Shown piece by piece: positions 1-8,782 of a DNA stretch of 23,522 nt (its first letter is position 1; each line of letters begins with the position of its first letter). Made by a program: the position numbers and the translations under genes. Under the pieces are notes generated by a model. It saw only the letters and a program-made list of their open reading frames with translations. It did no database searches and was not told the origin of the DNA. This DNA is from an uncultured Aquimonas sp. (GTDB lineage Bacteria; Pseudomonadota; Gammaproteobacteria; Xanthomonadales; Xanthomonadaceae): NCBI RefSeq assembly GCF_937888285.1, contig NZ_CALART010000025.1, forward strand, positions 1-23,522, given 5' to 3'.

Positions 1-84
1 GGTGGCTGTTCGCGTCAAGGGATGCGATGCGAACGGGTTTCGATCAACGCGGACAAGCCGCGCCGTAGCCTTGAAGATCGATGG

Positions 85-825
85 CTACCTGGGCATGTCA
101 CCGGCAACGCCGGCGGGCATGTCTGGGGAGTGGGCGGGTTCGGCTACGGTCGTGTTGCCGGCGGCGAGCAGGTCGATGGCCGACAGCAAAGCATCGCCTT
201 CGACGGGGCCGTGCAGCAGAATGGACTTGCCGGACTCGCGATCGCGCAGTTGCAAGGCCGGCGTGGCCGCGATGCCCTGCTGCGCTGCTTCCACCGCCTG
301 GGCGCGGATCACGGCATCGGGGCGATCGCTGTCGAGACAACCCAGCATGGTTGGCGTGAGGTCGGGATAGCGCAGGCCCTCCGGCAGGCCCTGGCCGTCG
401 CCACGGGTGTTCGAGTAGAGCCACGCCACCGCCTGCCAGAACGCGGCATGCCCGCCCACCTCGCCCGCGCACTCGGCCAGGCGTGCCCCGGCGGTCGCGG
501 CAGGCTCGTGCATGGACAGCGGCAGGTGATGCCACTGCCAGTTCACCTCGCGGTGGGCGTCGATCCAGCGCTGCAGCGTCGGGAAGTACGCCCGGCAGTA
601 CGGGCACTCCAGGTCGGCGTAACCGACCACCGTGAAGCGGGCATCGCTGCGGCCGTACAGCCACGGCGGCCCGGCCGGCTTCGGTGGCTCGGGCACGGTC
701 GTGATCGGATGCATGAACTCCGGGGTCGCATCGGGCGTGCGCAGGAGTAGCCACCCGGCGGCGGCCACCGCCGCGACCAGCAGCGCGATCAGGGTATGGC
801 GTCGAGTGAACGAAGGCAGGCGCAT
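85..825 (-). CDS. Membrane-anchored DsbA/DsbG-like thiol oxidoreductase of the ICE
   Basis: This 246-aa protein has an N-terminal signal anchor (about residues 11-28) and a thioredoxin-fold domain with the active-site CPYC motif at residues 74-77. A Thr-Pro pair near residues 188-189 is the likely cis-proline. It is expected to face the periplasm and form or isomerise disulfides in conjugation proteins. DsbC/DsbA-like partners are usual in F- and MPF-G-type transfer systems. The ATG at 825 is preceded by a strong AGGAGGA site (831-837), and the gene lies 12 nt after the VirB4-like ATPase gene, in the same operon. The substrate is unknown. Positions 1-84 after its stop hold no gene I can support. 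Confidence 0.85.
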   Translation of the reverse strand: MRLPSFTRRHTLIALLVAAVAAAGWLLLRTPDATPEFMHPITTVPEPPKPAGPPWLYGRSDARFTVVGYADLECPYCRAYFPTLQRWIDAHREVNWQWHHLPLSMHEPAATAGARLAECAGEVGGHAAFWQAVAWLYSNTRGDGQGLPEGLRYPDLTPTMLGCLDSDRPDAVIRAQAVEAAQQGIAATPALQLRDRESGKSILLHGPVEGDALLSAIDLLAAGNTTVAEPAHSPDMPAGVAGDMPR

Positions 826-837
826 GCTGTTCCTCCT

Positions 838-3720
838 TCAGGCCAATGCATCCAGCGCCAGCGGCTCGATGCCGCGGGCGCGGTCGATCTTCTCGGCCAC
901 GCGGAAGGCGGCATCCAGCTCGCTGATGCCGTGCTGCTGCATCAACTGGAAGCGTTCGGCCTTCTCCTCGGGCTCGGTCATCGCCATCGCCAGGTAGAGA
1001 CTGGGCGGCACGGCGCGGAACAGCACTTCCATGCTCTTGGAGAGGATGACGCCCTCCGAGAAGGCGCCGGCCTGCTTGCGCGCGGACAGCATCAGCGCCT
1101 TCTGCGAAGCGTTGAGTTCGCGGAAGCGCGCGACCTTCTCCACCTCATCCGGCGGCATCGACAGGCAGATCCACCACTCGATCATGTTGAGCATGGGCTC
1201 GGCCGCCTTGGGCAAGTCGTCGAGGTTTTGCGTGGCCAGCCAGAACCAGGCGCCGAGCTTGCGCCACATCTTGGTGATCTTGACGATGTACGGCGAGAGC
1301 AGCGGGTTCTTGGTGATGATGTGGCCTTCGTCCGTCACGTTGACGATGGGCCGGCCCAGGTACTGGTCCCGCTCGGCGATGTTGTTCACCGTGTTGATGA
1401 GCGAGATGTAGGCAATGGAGAGCTGCGCGTTGTAGCCCTCGCGGGCGAAGGTGGCGAGATCCACGATCGTGATGTCAGCCTCGGGCCACGGCGTTCCCGG
1501 ACGGTCGAACATCTCACCGTCCACGCCCTGGCAGAACATATCCATCGCGTCCGCCATCTCCTGCAGCCGCGCCCGCCGCGCCTCCGGCAGCGTGGCATCG
1601 CGGCTGCGCTCGCGCAGCGCGTCGCGCACGTCGCGCGTAAGCACCGTGCGTTGCTCGGCCACGCAACGCCGCGCCGCATCGAGGATGCACTGGCGGATCA
1701 GGCTGCGGTCGGCGCGCGTCATGCGCGCTTCCTCACGCTCTTCACCGCCCGTGATCATCAGCCGCGCCGTGATCTCCAACTCGCCGAGCACGTCGCGCTG
1801 CTCGTCGCCTTCCATCGCCGCGGCAGTTTCGGCGCGGTCCTCGTCGAGCGCGTCGGCGTCGAGCGTCTGCACCTGGCCCGGCGTATCGACCAGGCGCCAT
1901 GCATCGGCAAACGGGGCCAGGCTGACGCCCGAGCCTGGTGCGAGCTTCACGCGGTTGACTCCGAGCCCAAGGCGCGCGGCGAAGTCGCCGAACAGCCCGA
2001 ACGAGTTGCCCGCCTCGACGATGAACAGCCGCGGCCGGTAGATGGCGGTGACCTGGTTGAGCAGGTTGTTGAGGGTCGCGGATTTGCCCGAACCCGTGGG
2101 ACCGAACAAGAACAGATGCGCATTCATCTGCCGGTCGAGCCGGTTCAGTGGGTCGAAGCTGATCGTGCCGCCGCCGCGGTTGAAGAAGGTGATGCCGGGG
2201 TGGCCTGTGCCCTGGCTGCGGCCCCAGACCGGCGCCAGGTTCGCGGCGTGCTGCGCGAACATGAGCTGCGTGTACCACCCGCGCTTGTCGGCGGCCGGGT
2301 CGTAAACGCAGGGCAGCCAGCGCAGGTAGCTGTTCAGTGGCGCCACCTCGTCTTCCTCGCGCACCGGCTGCAGGCCCGCGTTGAGCATCACGTTGACGAG
2401 TTGCAGGCCGCGCGCGTCGAGCTGGGCCTGATCTCGACCACGCAGGTAGAACGCCAGCGCGCCGCGGTAGAGCTTGTGCGCGCTGCCTATCAGGCCGCGG
2501 GCCTGCTGCACATCCGCGCGCGTCTGTTCGGAGGCCAGGGTTTCGCCGACGGCCTTCTTGGCGAGGTGATTGAGATGGCTTTCCAGCACGTCCTGCGGTG
2601 TCGCCACCACGGTCAGGCACATCACCGTGTCTTCCGGCATCTGGTCGAACAGCGCGTTCATGGCGTCGCCGCCCTTGCGCGTCTCGCCCGTCAGGTGTCC
2701 GGTCGCCGGCGGCGTGCGCAGGCGATCCATCACGATGACGCGATGCGGGAGCCCATCGAAGAACCACAGGCCCTGCTCGACATCCGAGCGCGGCGGGCCG
2801 AAGAACAGCCGCTGCGCGAAGTCGGTGCCGCTGGAGAGTTCGACTTCGCCCTCCTCGGGCTCGTCGGGGTAGCGGGTCAGCGCATAGAAGCGCTCGCGGT
2901 CTTCGGCGTTCGGGCCGAGCAGGGTCGGATGTGGATTGAACCAGCGCAGCAGCCAGGCGTGGATGTCCGCCGCGCCGAGGCGCCGGGCCTTCACCCCGGC
3001 ATTCGCCAGCCCGCCCACCAGGCGGTCGCAGATCGTGGTCAGCGCCTGCTCGGGCGACTGGCCGCGCCGCGTGGCCGCGGCCGTGGGCGTGCGGCGGTAG
3101 ACCACCATGCGCACGCGCCGCACCTGGCCGCGCCACGGCAGACGGGTGACGGTGGTGTCCTCGAACAACCCGCCCGGCTTGGCGATGGCGCGCAGGTGGT
3201 GGGCAAAGAAGCGCAGGTAGAACTCGCTGAACGCGCTGCCCTGCGCACGCGGCTGCACGTAGCCCGCCAAGTTGCTCAGGTAGTGGTTCCAATCGGCTTC
3301 GTCCTGGGCGTAGAGCTGCACCACCCAGGGGTTCTCATCGAGTTCGTCGAAGGAGTCCTGCAGGGCGTTCTCCAGCGCATCGCGGGCCTGCCACAGCCAG
3401 GCCAGCTCGCGGCCTTCAGTGCCCACCGGCAGCAGCTCGAAGAACGCGGCCACCGACTGCCCGTCTTCGAGCAGCATGATCTTCGAGCCCGGCAGGTACT
3501 CGACCCACGGCAGCATGTCCGCGAACGACGGCGCGACGGTGTAGAGCGCGTCGTGGTCGGCCTGGGTCGCGGGCCGGCGCTGGCCGGCGAGCGCGCCGCC
3601 GGGCTCGGGTATGCCCTGTGCGGCCAGCGTCGACAAATGCCGTTCCCAGGCGTCGGCTGCACGAGCCCCTGCGGCGGGCGACGGGGCCGCCTTCCGCGGC
3701 CATGGCAGCGACCAGGCCAT
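838..3720 (-). CDS. Conjugative transfer ATPase, VirB4/TraC-like (TIGR03744/PFL_4706-type)
   Basis: This 960-aa cytoplasmic or inner-membrane-associated ATPase powers assembly and substrate transfer of the type IV secretion system. The Walker A motif GPTGSGKS has its lysine near residue 546, and a Walker B-like segment reading VTDEGH lies near residue 800. The N-terminal half is the VirB4/TraC domain without nucleotide motifs. Length fits the family. I place the start at the ATG at 3720, which overlaps the TGA of the upstream lipoprotein gene by one base. A TTG one codon earlier (3723) is possible but less likely. A long open frame on the opposite strand is a GC-codon shadow. Confidence 0.93.
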   Translation of the reverse strand: MAWSLPWPRKAAPSPAAGARAADAWERHLSTLAAQGIPEPGGALAGQRRPATQADHDALYTVAPSFADMLPWVEYLPGSKIMLLEDGQSVAAFFELLPVGTEGRELAWLWQARDALENALQDSFDELDENPWVVQLYAQDEADWNHYLSNLAGYVQPRAQGSAFSEFYLRFFAHHLRAIAKPGGLFEDTTVTRLPWRGQVRRVRMVVYRRTPTAAATRRGQSPEQALTTICDRLVGGLANAGVKARRLGAADIHAWLLRWFNPHPTLLGPNAEDRERFYALTRYPDEPEEGEVELSSGTDFAQRLFFGPPRSDVEQGLWFFDGLPHRVIVMDRLRTPPATGHLTGETRKGGDAMNALFDQMPEDTVMCLTVVATPQDVLESHLNHLAKKAVGETLASEQTRADVQQARGLIGSAHKLYRGALAFYLRGRDQAQLDARGLQLVNVMLNAGLQPVREEDEVAPLNSYLRWLPCVYDPAADKRGWYTQLMFAQHAANLAPVWGRSQGTGHPGITFFNRGGGTISFDPLNRLDRQMNAHLFLFGPTGSGKSATLNNLLNQVTAIYRPRLFIVEAGNSFGLFGDFAARLGLGVNRVKLAPGSGVSLAPFADAWRLVDTPGQVQTLDADALDEDRAETAAAMEGDEQRDVLGELEITARLMITGGEEREEARMTRADRSLIRQCILDAARRCVAEQRTVLTRDVRDALRERSRDATLPEARRARLQEMADAMDMFCQGVDGEMFDRPGTPWPEADITIVDLATFAREGYNAQLSIAYISLINTVNNIAERDQYLGRPIVNVTDEGHIITKNPLLSPYIVKITKMWRKLGAWFWLATQNLDDLPKAAEPMLNMIEWWICLSMPPDEVEKVARFRELNASQKALMLSARKQAGAFSEGVILSKSMEVLFRAVPPSLYLAMAMTEPEEKAERFQLMQQHGISELDAAFRVAEKIDRARGIEPLALDALA

Positions 3721-4154
3721 CAATAGTCCTCCACCCGCTCGCCGGGCATTGCGTACTGCACGCGCTGGTACAACGGGAACACCGTGCTGTAGCCAGGCAC
3801 CGGCACCGGGTCGGTGCCGGTCAGATGCGGGTACACGTACATCACCAGGTCGGGATTCGGCAGGCGATGAAACTGCCGGTAGATTTCGTTGCCCGCGGTG
3901 CGCGTGTAGCGCTCCTGCACGGCGGGCGCGGCCTGCACGTCGGCTTCGGTCAACGGCCGACGCAGGCTCTGGCGTGCGTCGAGCAGTTGCCGTGCGATGG
4001 GGCCGCTGCCTTCGCCGCCGCCGGTCTCCTGCTGCCAGATGTCGAGCATGGTGTTGTGGCCGTGGGGCAGCAACTTCTCCTTGCTGGTCGCGCAGCCGCC
4101 GAGCAAGGCAGCCGCCAGCAACACGGCGGCCGCGTCAATCCAGGTCCGAGGCAT
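3720..4154 (-). CDS. Conjugative transfer lipoprotein (TIGR03751-type, VirB7/TraV position)
   Basis: This 144-aa protein has a lipoprotein signal peptide: a hydrophobic stretch of about residues 8-18 followed by the lipobox LGGC, with the lipidated cysteine at residue 21. It is expected to be exported and anchored in the outer membrane, where it would stabilise the outer-membrane core of the conjugation channel. Its place directly upstream of the VirB4-like ATPase gene and downstream of the coiled-coil TIGR03752-like gene matches MPF-G ICEs. The gene overlaps its upstream neighbour by 20 nt and its downstream neighbour by 1 nt, so translational coupling is likely. Confidence 0.88.
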   Translation of the reverse strand: MPRTWIDAAAVLLAAALLGGCATSKEKLLPHGHNTMLDIWQQETGGGEGSGPIARQLLDARQSLRRPLTEADVQAAPAVQERYTRTAGNEIYRQFHRLPNPDLVMYVYPHLTGTDPVPVPGYSTVFPLYQRVQYAMPGERVEDY

Positions 4155-5598
4155 GGGCTTCTCCGATGCGGTGGCTCACCCGACGCCCCTGGGCGTCGTG
4201 GTCGATGTGGAGCGGCTGCTCCAGATGTACGGCGACCCTGGCGCCGGGCTGCACGTAGACGGCCGCGAAGGCCTGGCCATACAACTTGTTGACCCAATCG
4301 GCCATGTCGCGCACGCCACCGGCCAGGATGCGGCCCATCGCTTCGTTGCCGCCGATGCCGACCGTGCCGAGCGAGCCGTTGCCGTTGGCGACCACGGCGA
4401 CGCTGCCGTTGTCGGATTTGATGAGCGAGGCCGCGCCCGCGCCGGCCGCGGTGATCAGCGCCTGGCTGCCGAGGTACTGCTGCGCGTTGCTGCGCCGCTC
4501 GCCGCTGACGCAGGGAATGCCATAGGGATCGCTGATCCAGCCGAGGCCGCCTTGCGTGGCACTCGTCGTGCTGTTGGCGCTGGCTTGCCCGCCGCGCTGG
4601 TCCCGGTTGCCGTCCTCGGGCACGGTGCGGATGGTGCCGTCGTGGAACACGAAAGTGACCGAACGGATTTGCCCGCGCACGCACGAAAGCGTCCAGTCCC
4701 CAGAGGCCGTGCCGCTGACCACGGCGCCGGCCACGTCGGGGATGTCGATGCCGTTTGCCGTCAGGTTGTCCGGGCCGATCAGCACCTTGAAGGGGTACGG
4801 GTCATTGACCGTGCCGTCGATGGGCACGCGGCCGATCAGCGCCGTCATCGCCACCGAACCCATCAGCGTTGCATTGCGCGGCACCGTGTAGAACGGCGTC
4901 GTGGTAGCACCCACGGCGCCGACCACCGCACGCCCGCCGGCGTCGGCGACGGACTCCACGGCGGCCGACAGGGTTTTCTGCGCCGGGCCGAAGCTCAGCG
5001 GAAAGCTCGGTTCCTTGCTGCTGTTGCGGGCATCGGTCTTGGCATCGCCTGGTTCGACCCAGTGTGTGCCGTTGCCTGCGCCGCTGCCGTCATCGTTGCC
5101 GAAGCGCTTGCCGTCGCCTTCTTCCAGACCCAGCCCGACGGGCAGGTCGATCTGGCCGCCTTTGCCTGAGAGGCCATCGAGCCGCTGCTGCAGATCCTGC
5201 AGCAACCCCTGCGTCTGCTGCTTCTCGCTCGCCACCTGCTCGCGTTCCTGCTGCAAGCGGCTGCGTTCGCTTTCGAGCGCGGTCTGGATGCGCTGGTCGA
5301 TCGCGCTCTCGCGGGTGCGCAGGCGCTCGTTCTCGGTCTTCTGCTGCCGGTTGTCGCCCAGCGCGGTCTGCAGCTCGGTGCGCAACTGTTTCACCTGCGC
5401 GACCAGCGTGGCCACCGTGTCGCGCGGCGTGTCGCCCTCGATGCCCAGGGCCTTCATCTCCTCGGGCGTGAGCGGGTTGGCCGTGCCCGACAGCGCGGGC
5501 CGCTGGCCGGCGGGGCCGGAGAACAGCTTGATGCCGACGAACACCAGCAGCAGGATCACGGGGATCAGCAGCCACTTGAGCAGCGGGTTACTTTTCAT
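4135..5598 (-). CDS. ICE coiled-coil channel protein (TIGR03752/PFL_4705-type, TraB/VirB10 position)
   Basis: This 487-aa protein begins with a short cytoplasmic tail and one transmembrane helix (about residues 5-26). A long charged coiled coil rich in Gln, Glu and Arg follows (about 60-145), then a Gly/Ser/Thr-rich C-terminal half expected in the periplasm. This layout and its place between the TIGR03749-like protein and the lipoprotein fit the TraB/VirB10-like scaffold linking inner and outer membranes, though that role is inferred. I chose the ATG at 5598 because it follows a strong GGAGGAG site. An in-frame ATG ten codons upstream (5628) has no better signal. The start overlaps the upstream gene by 11 nt. 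Confidence 0.88.
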   Translation of the reverse strand: MKSNPLLKWLLIPVILLLVFVGIKLFSGPAGQRPALSGTANPLTPEEMKALGIEGDTPRDTVATLVAQVKQLRTELQTALGDNRQQKTENERLRTRESAIDQRIQTALESERSRLQQEREQVASEKQQTQGLLQDLQQRLDGLSGKGGQIDLPVGLGLEEGDGKRFGNDDGSGAGNGTHWVEPGDAKTDARNSSKEPSFPLSFGPAQKTLSAAVESVADAGGRAVVGAVGATTTPFYTVPRNATLMGSVAMTALIGRVPIDGTVNDPYPFKVLIGPDNLTANGIDIPDVAGAVVSGTASGDWTLSCVRGQIRSVTFVFHDGTIRTVPEDGNRDQRGGQASANSTTSATQGGLGWISDPYGIPCVSGERRSNAQQYLGSQALITAAGAGAASLIKSDNGSVAVVANGNGSLGTVGIGGNEAMGRILAGGVRDMADWVNKLYGQAFAAVYVQPGARVAVHLEQPLHIDHDAQGRRVSHRIGEAHASDLD

Positions 5599-6493
5599 AG
5601 GACGCTCCTCCTGCCGTGCCGGCGGCACCGGACGGCGGCAGATTCACGCTGGCGTCGATGGGGCTCAGCCTGGGCAGCAGCGCCTCGGCCAGACCGCGGC
5701 CGCGCGTGACCAGGTAGACCACGGTGGTGTCGGACGCGTGGCCGGCCGGCCCCAGGTTCGGGTGCTGGAAGGTGGCCGCCACGAAATTGCCCTGCAGCGC
5801 ACGCGGATCGAGGTCCAGCCAGCGCGCCGCCGTGTTGGTGAGCCGCACCGCCGTCACCCACTGGTCTTCGAGCCGCCAGGCGGCCAAGGCCCGCGCCTGC
5901 ACCGGCAGCGTCGGCAGCAGGGTGTCCAGCGGGAGGTCGCGGCGCAGGTTCACGCGGCCGATCCCGGCGACCGGCTCGACGGTACGCAACGGCGCGTACA
6001 GGTTCTGCGCGGCGTAACGTGTCAAAACGACCGGGACGGGTGTTTCGCGCTTGCGCACTGGCCGATCCGGCGCGGCGGCTTCCGTGGCGCTGGCCGTCTC
6101 GCCGCCGTAGCGCGTGGCGGGCGACTGCTGCGCGTCCACGATGCGCACTGGCTCCAGCAGGGGCTGTCCGTCCTGCGCTGATTCGGCAGCGATGTCGAGC
6201 AGAATCAGCGCGCCGGATTCCACGTCCTGCAACTGCAGTCGCGTCGGCGGCAGCGGCTCGCTCGCCCGCAGGTAAATCGCACCGCCGGCGCTCTGCACCC
6301 GCAGGTGCGCGGCCGCGCTGTCCGGTACGCCGACACGCACGTTGCGGTCGATGAAGATCACGCGCTCCTGGCCGACCACCAGCGGCACCGCCAGCGGCAG
6401 GCGTTCCCAGCGCAGGATTTCTACAGCCTGAGCCGGCGCGAGCGCGAGCCACAGCAAGACGCCGGCAAAGGCCGACAGGGCATGGCGTTTCAT
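5588..6493 (-). CDS. ICE periplasmic protein (TIGR03749/PFL_4704-type, TraK/VirB9 position)
   Basis: This 301-aa protein has a classical signal peptide of about 23 residues ending APAQA before VEILRW. The rest is a beta-rich, largely hydrophilic protein with no transmembrane helix, consistent with secretion to the periplasm and incorporation into the outer-membrane core complex of the conjugation channel. The family assignment rests on recalled sequence character and gene order. The ATG at 6493 overlaps the TGA of the TIGR03746-like gene in an ATGA junction. Longer in-frame starts further upstream would run through that gene and are rejected. It ends 11 nt inside the next gene. Confidence 0.87.
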   Translation of the reverse strand: MKRHALSAFAGVLLWLALAPAQAVEILRWERLPLAVPLVVGQERVIFIDRNVRVGVPDSAAAHLRVQSAGGAIYLRASEPLPPTRLQLQDVESGALILLDIAAESAQDGQPLLEPVRIVDAQQSPATRYGGETASATEAAAPDRPVRKRETPVPVVLTRYAAQNLYAPLRTVEPVAGIGRVNLRRDLPLDTLLPTLPVQARALAAWRLEDQWVTAVRLTNTAARWLDLDPRALQGNFVAATFQHPNLGPAGHASDTTVVYLVTRGRGLAEALLPRLSPIDASVNLPPSGAAGTAGGASYEK

Positions 6494-7164
6494 GGGGAGT
6501 CTCCCTGCGAGTGGCCGGATGCGGCGCCGGGCGTCGGCGACGTCTCGATGCGCTGAGGCGCGCTGGCATGGCAGTCCAGCGCCAGGCCGAAGGGGTTGCG
6601 CTCGGGATCGACGTCCATGCGCACAACCTTCAGGGCGTAGCGCACCAGGGCACGCTTGACCTGCTCGGAGCCGTGGTACTCGTCGGCGCTCACGTCCAGC
6701 GTGACGATCCAGTCGCGGTCGGAGACCGCCTTGACGCGCGTGCTGGGGCTGTCGCCATAGCCGCGGCCGGGAATCTCGTAGATGCCGCGCACGCGCTGCC
6801 GCAGCTCGCCGCTTGCGCGACGGTACTCGTAGTCCTGTTGCAGGAAGGCCCGGCAGCTCGGCGTCAGGTAGGCCGACAGCGCGTGCAGGTTGCGCGGGTA
6901 GTCGGTCTCGCCGTTGGTGGGCCAGCGCTGCACCTGCTGCCAGATGTAGAAGCTGAACGCGTACACGCTCTCGGGCGGCACGTCCCACCACTTGCGCACG
7001 CTGCCCGAGCGCAGGTCGGGGGGCACGTGGATGGTCAGATCGCGCGGCGCGCTCCACCAGCCGAAGCCGAGCAGCAGCGCCACCACAAACAGCGCCGCGC
7101 CGCCCAGGCGCAGCGTCTTCACGTGTGCCTGCAGGTGCGCGACCTCATTCTTGAAACGGCTCAT
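6490..7164 (-). CDS. ICE inner-membrane protein (TIGR03746/PFL_4703-type, TraE/VirB8-like)
   Basis: This 224-aa protein has a short N-terminal cytoplasmic segment, one transmembrane helix (about residues 19-38) and a periplasmic domain with conserved-looking aromatic motifs such as WWDVPPE and FYIWQQ near residues 58-78. This is the layout of VirB8/TraE-like assembly factors, which nucleate the inner-membrane part of the secretion channel. The ATG at 7164 overlaps the stop of the preceding gene by 4 nt (ATGA), and its own stop overlaps the next ATG by 4 nt. The open frame extends further upstream but would cover the TIGR03750-like gene, so the shorter start is preferred. Confidence 0.88.
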   Translation of the reverse strand: MSRFKNEVAHLQAHVKTLRLGGAALFVVALLLGFGWWSAPRDLTIHVPPDLRSGSVRKWWDVPPESVYAFSFYIWQQVQRWPTNGETDYPRNLHALSAYLTPSCRAFLQQDYEYRRASGELRQRVRGIYEIPGRGYGDSPSTRVKAVSDRDWIVTLDVSADEYHGSEQVKRALVRYALKVVRMDVDPERNPFGLALDCHASAPQRIETSPTPGAASGHSQGDSP

Positions 7165-7571
7165 GCCGCACCTCGGTGGGCCGTGCGCCGTGTGCTCCAC
7201 CAGCCCGTGCGGATGATCAGACGGCACCCGCCCAGGTGAGCGGCGAGCACTGGATAGCGCAAGGTCAACCGCCACTGAAGCTGCCGGTACAGCCAGGTGT
7301 CGGGCCGGCCGCGCTTCTGGCTGCGCAGGAAGCCACCGCCGACGAAGACGCCGAGCGCGATGCCGGCGACGATCAGCGTAGGCACCATGGCAATGCTGCG
7401 CGTCAGCCAGGCCAATGGCACACCGAGCACGAGCCCGGCGGCCGCCGACAGGCCAGCGCAGATCCACAGCTCATCGGCGGTCAGTCCGCGCACGACCACC
7501 GGCTGGCGATTCAGCCGGTGCGGCAGGAACGTCACCAGCGCATCGCGCGCTGTCTCCGCGGGGGTGGCCAT
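7161..7571 (-). CDS. ICE small membrane protein (TIGR03750-type, TraL/VirB3-like)
   Basis: This 136-aa protein has two adjacent hydrophobic segments (about residues 35-75) between a basic N-terminal part and a basic, Arg/Trp-rich C-terminal tail. Such two-helix proteins occupy the TraL/VirB3 position in MPF-G clusters and probably work with the VirB4-like ATPase at the inner membrane. The start is taken as the ATG at 7571. A GTG one codon upstream (7574) is equally compatible with the AAGGG ribosome site. Stop and downstream start overlap by 4 nt. Function is inferred from position and membrane layout. Confidence 0.85.
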   Translation of the reverse strand: MATPAETARDALVTFLPHRLNRQPVVVRGLTADELWICAGLSAAAGLVLGVPLAWLTRSIAMVPTLIVAGIALGVFVGGGFLRSQKRGRPDTWLYRQLQWRLTLRYPVLAAHLGGCRLIIRTGWWSTRRTAHRGAA

Positions 7572-7583
7572 CACGTGCAGCCC

Positions 7584-7952
7584 TTACAGCACGCCGGTGG
7601 CTTTGGTCAGCAGCCAGATGCCGACGACCAACAGGATCGCACCCACGGCGACCGTCAGCCCGAACTGGCCCCAGGTGGCGCGGCCCGTGTGGATCTCCGA
7701 GTAGCGTGTGTAGGCGTGATAGCAGACACCGACGAACATCGAGGCGACCACGAGCAGCGCGATCAGCAGCACGATGTCGTAGCCGTAGTTCTGCAAGGTC
7801 TGCAGGATGCCGCTGCCCTGGCCGCGCGAGGGGTCTTCCATGGTCGGCAGGCCCTGCGCGAACGCGGATGGCGGCAGTCCCAGGAGCGCCAACGGCGCCA
7901 GCAGCGCGGCGATGCGCGAGGGAACGCGAGAAGTAGTCGGAGGCGTGTGCAT
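7584..7952 (-). CDS. ICE membrane protein with signal peptide (TIGR03745-type)
   Basis: This 122-aa protein has a signal peptide ending at AFA near residues 30-32, a short Pro/Gly-rich segment and two transmembrane helices (about residues 58-78 and 97-115). Small secreted two-helix proteins in this place are candidates for pilin-like or channel components of MPF-G transfer systems, but I cannot show that from sequence. It lies between two other small membrane proteins in the same operon, 22 nt after the TIGR03758-like gene and 9-12 nt before the next one. Confidence 0.85.
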   Translation of the reverse strand: MHTPPTTSRVPSRIAALLAPLALLGLPPSAFAQGLPTMEDPSRGQGSGILQTLQNYGYDIVLLIALLVVASMFVGVCYHAYTRYSEIHTGRATWGQFGLTVAVGAILLVVGIWLLTKATGVL

Positions 7953-7974
7953 GATCGATGGCCCTTCGTGGTGG

Positions 7975-8208
7975 TCAGGAGAGGAGGAAGAAGGTCAGCA
8001 CCAGGTACATCGCGACGAAGCGGATGCAGACGCCCAGGAACTGACGTTGGTTGATGCGGTTCTCGGCCCAGCCCACGTAGGCCGTGCGCATGGCCCACAC
8101 GCCCCACAACAGCAGCACCGCGAACACGAAGCCGAGCACCACGACGGACACCGCCGAAGGCGCAAAGCCGCCGTTGGCCTGGAAGGCGGCGATCTGCTCG
8201 GCGGTCAT
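7975..8208 (-). CDS. ICE small membrane protein (TIGR03758/PFL_4701-type)
   Basis: This 77-aa protein has two hydrophobic helices (about residues 18-40 and 57-76) separated by a short polar loop containing WAENRINQRQ. It matches in size and layout the small membrane proteins following RAQPRD in MPF-G ICEs. Its exact job in the transfer apparatus is unknown. The ATG at 8208 overlaps the TGA of the RAQPRD gene by 4 nt, so it is probably translated by coupling. Confidence 0.84.
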   Translation of the reverse strand: MTAEQIAAFQANGGFAPSAVSVVVLGFVFAVLLLWGVWAMRTAYVGWAENRINQRQFLGVCIRFVAMYLVLTFFLLS

Positions 8209-8558
8209 GGCGAGGGCTCCTCCTGTTCGTCGCGGCGCAGGTAGTCGCCGGCCAGCGGAACGGGATCGCGCGGCTGGGCGCGCTGAGGCACGAGGAAGTC
8301 CTGCACGCCGGTGCGCACGCGTTTCAGGTCGGCGCGCAGCCGGGCGTAGTCGAAGTGGTAGCGGGCGCGCGCCTGCGGCGCGGTGGTGGTGGCGTGCTCG
8401 ACCAGTCGGTCGATCAGGTCGAGCTGGCGCGCGAGCGCGGCGAGCTGCTCACGCTCCGGGGTGTCGTCGGCAATGGCGGGTTGCAGGGCCGAGAGCGACA
8501 CGGCCAGCAGCACGGCCAGCGAAGGCCATGCGGATGCGCGGCGGTTGGTCTGTCCCAT
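8205..8558 (-). CDS. RAQPRD family ICE protein (TIGR01690-type)
   Basis: This 117-aa protein has an N-terminal signal peptide ending near AIA (residues 28-30), so it is probably periplasmic. The family-naming string RAQPRD is present at residues 93-98, which makes the assignment direct. Its role in conjugation is not established, but it is a hallmark of MPF-G ICE clusters. The ATG at 8558 is preceded by a GGGGA site. It is now the first gene of the downstream conjugation block, because the cargo island lies just upstream, so it needs a promoter of its own or very long transcription through the island. I could not identify a convincing promoter for it. Confidence 0.92.
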   Translation of the reverse strand: MGQTNRRASAWPSLAVLLAVSLSALQPAIADDTPEREQLAALARQLDLIDRLVEHATTTAPQARARYHFDYARLRADLKRVRTGVQDFLVPQRAQPRDPVPLAGDYLRRDEQEEPSP

Positions 8559-8698
8559 CGAGCCATTCCCCGTTGATGCGGATGGCCAGATGCTGTGCCG
8601 CGCTCTCGCTTTGCGCCGCAGGGAATGGGAACTACGGGTTGACCGGATTCCCAGGCCGAACTGGCCATCAACTGCGCAAGGCTCCCCGGATTGCGGAG

Positions 8699-8729
8699 TT
8701 GGCCAGCGCCTACCGCGGCCTGGTAGAAT
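8699..8729 (+). promoter_or_regulatory. Extended -10 promoter for the cargo operon
   Basis: The sequence TGGTAGAAT (8721-8729) is an extended -10 element: TG, one base, then TAGAAT, which matches TATAAT at 5 of 6 positions. A poor -35 candidate TTGGCC (8699-8704) sits at a long 19-nt spacing, which an extended -10 can tolerate. It lies in a locally AT-rich patch of a GC-rich region, 54 nt before the ATG of the HTH gene. Predicted transcription would begin near 8736. This is a motif reading only. Confidence 0.55.
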
Positions 8730-8737
8730 TGGCTAAA

Positions 8738-8751
8738 CTTGGCAATCCAAG
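8738..8751 (+). promoter_or_regulatory. Candidate operator: perfect inverted repeat at the predicted start of transcription
   Basis: CTTGG (8738-8742), a 4-nt spacer CAAT and CCAAG (8747-8751) form a perfect inverted repeat. It begins about 9 nt after the extended -10. Two more half-site-like elements flank it: TTGGC at 8729-8733 and GCCAA at 8762-8766. A repressor bound here would block the promoter. The neighbouring 66-aa HTH protein is the obvious candidate ligand. The repeat could instead act as a short leader hairpin in RNA. Confidence 0.4.
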
Positions 8752-8782
8752 GCTACGAAAGGCCAAATCGGATGGTTTCCGG

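Noticed and set aside
796..3726. 976-codon open frame on the plus strand opposite the VirB4-like ATPase gene
   Set aside because: It mirrors the real gene almost end to end, is rich in Arg, Gln, His and Ala from GC-biased antisense codons, and has no recognisable motif. The minus-strand frame has clear Walker motifs.
3997..5169. 390-codon plus-strand open frame opposite the lipoprotein and coiled-coil genes
   Set aside because: Antisense shadow in GC-rich DNA; the minus-strand genes have a lipobox, ribosome sites and overlapping junctions.
8084..8782. Plus-strand open frame continuing upstream of the HTH gene in the same frame
   Set aside because: It would cover the promoter and operator and run into the antisense of the RAQPRD gene. 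The HTH domain is complete from the ATG at 8783.
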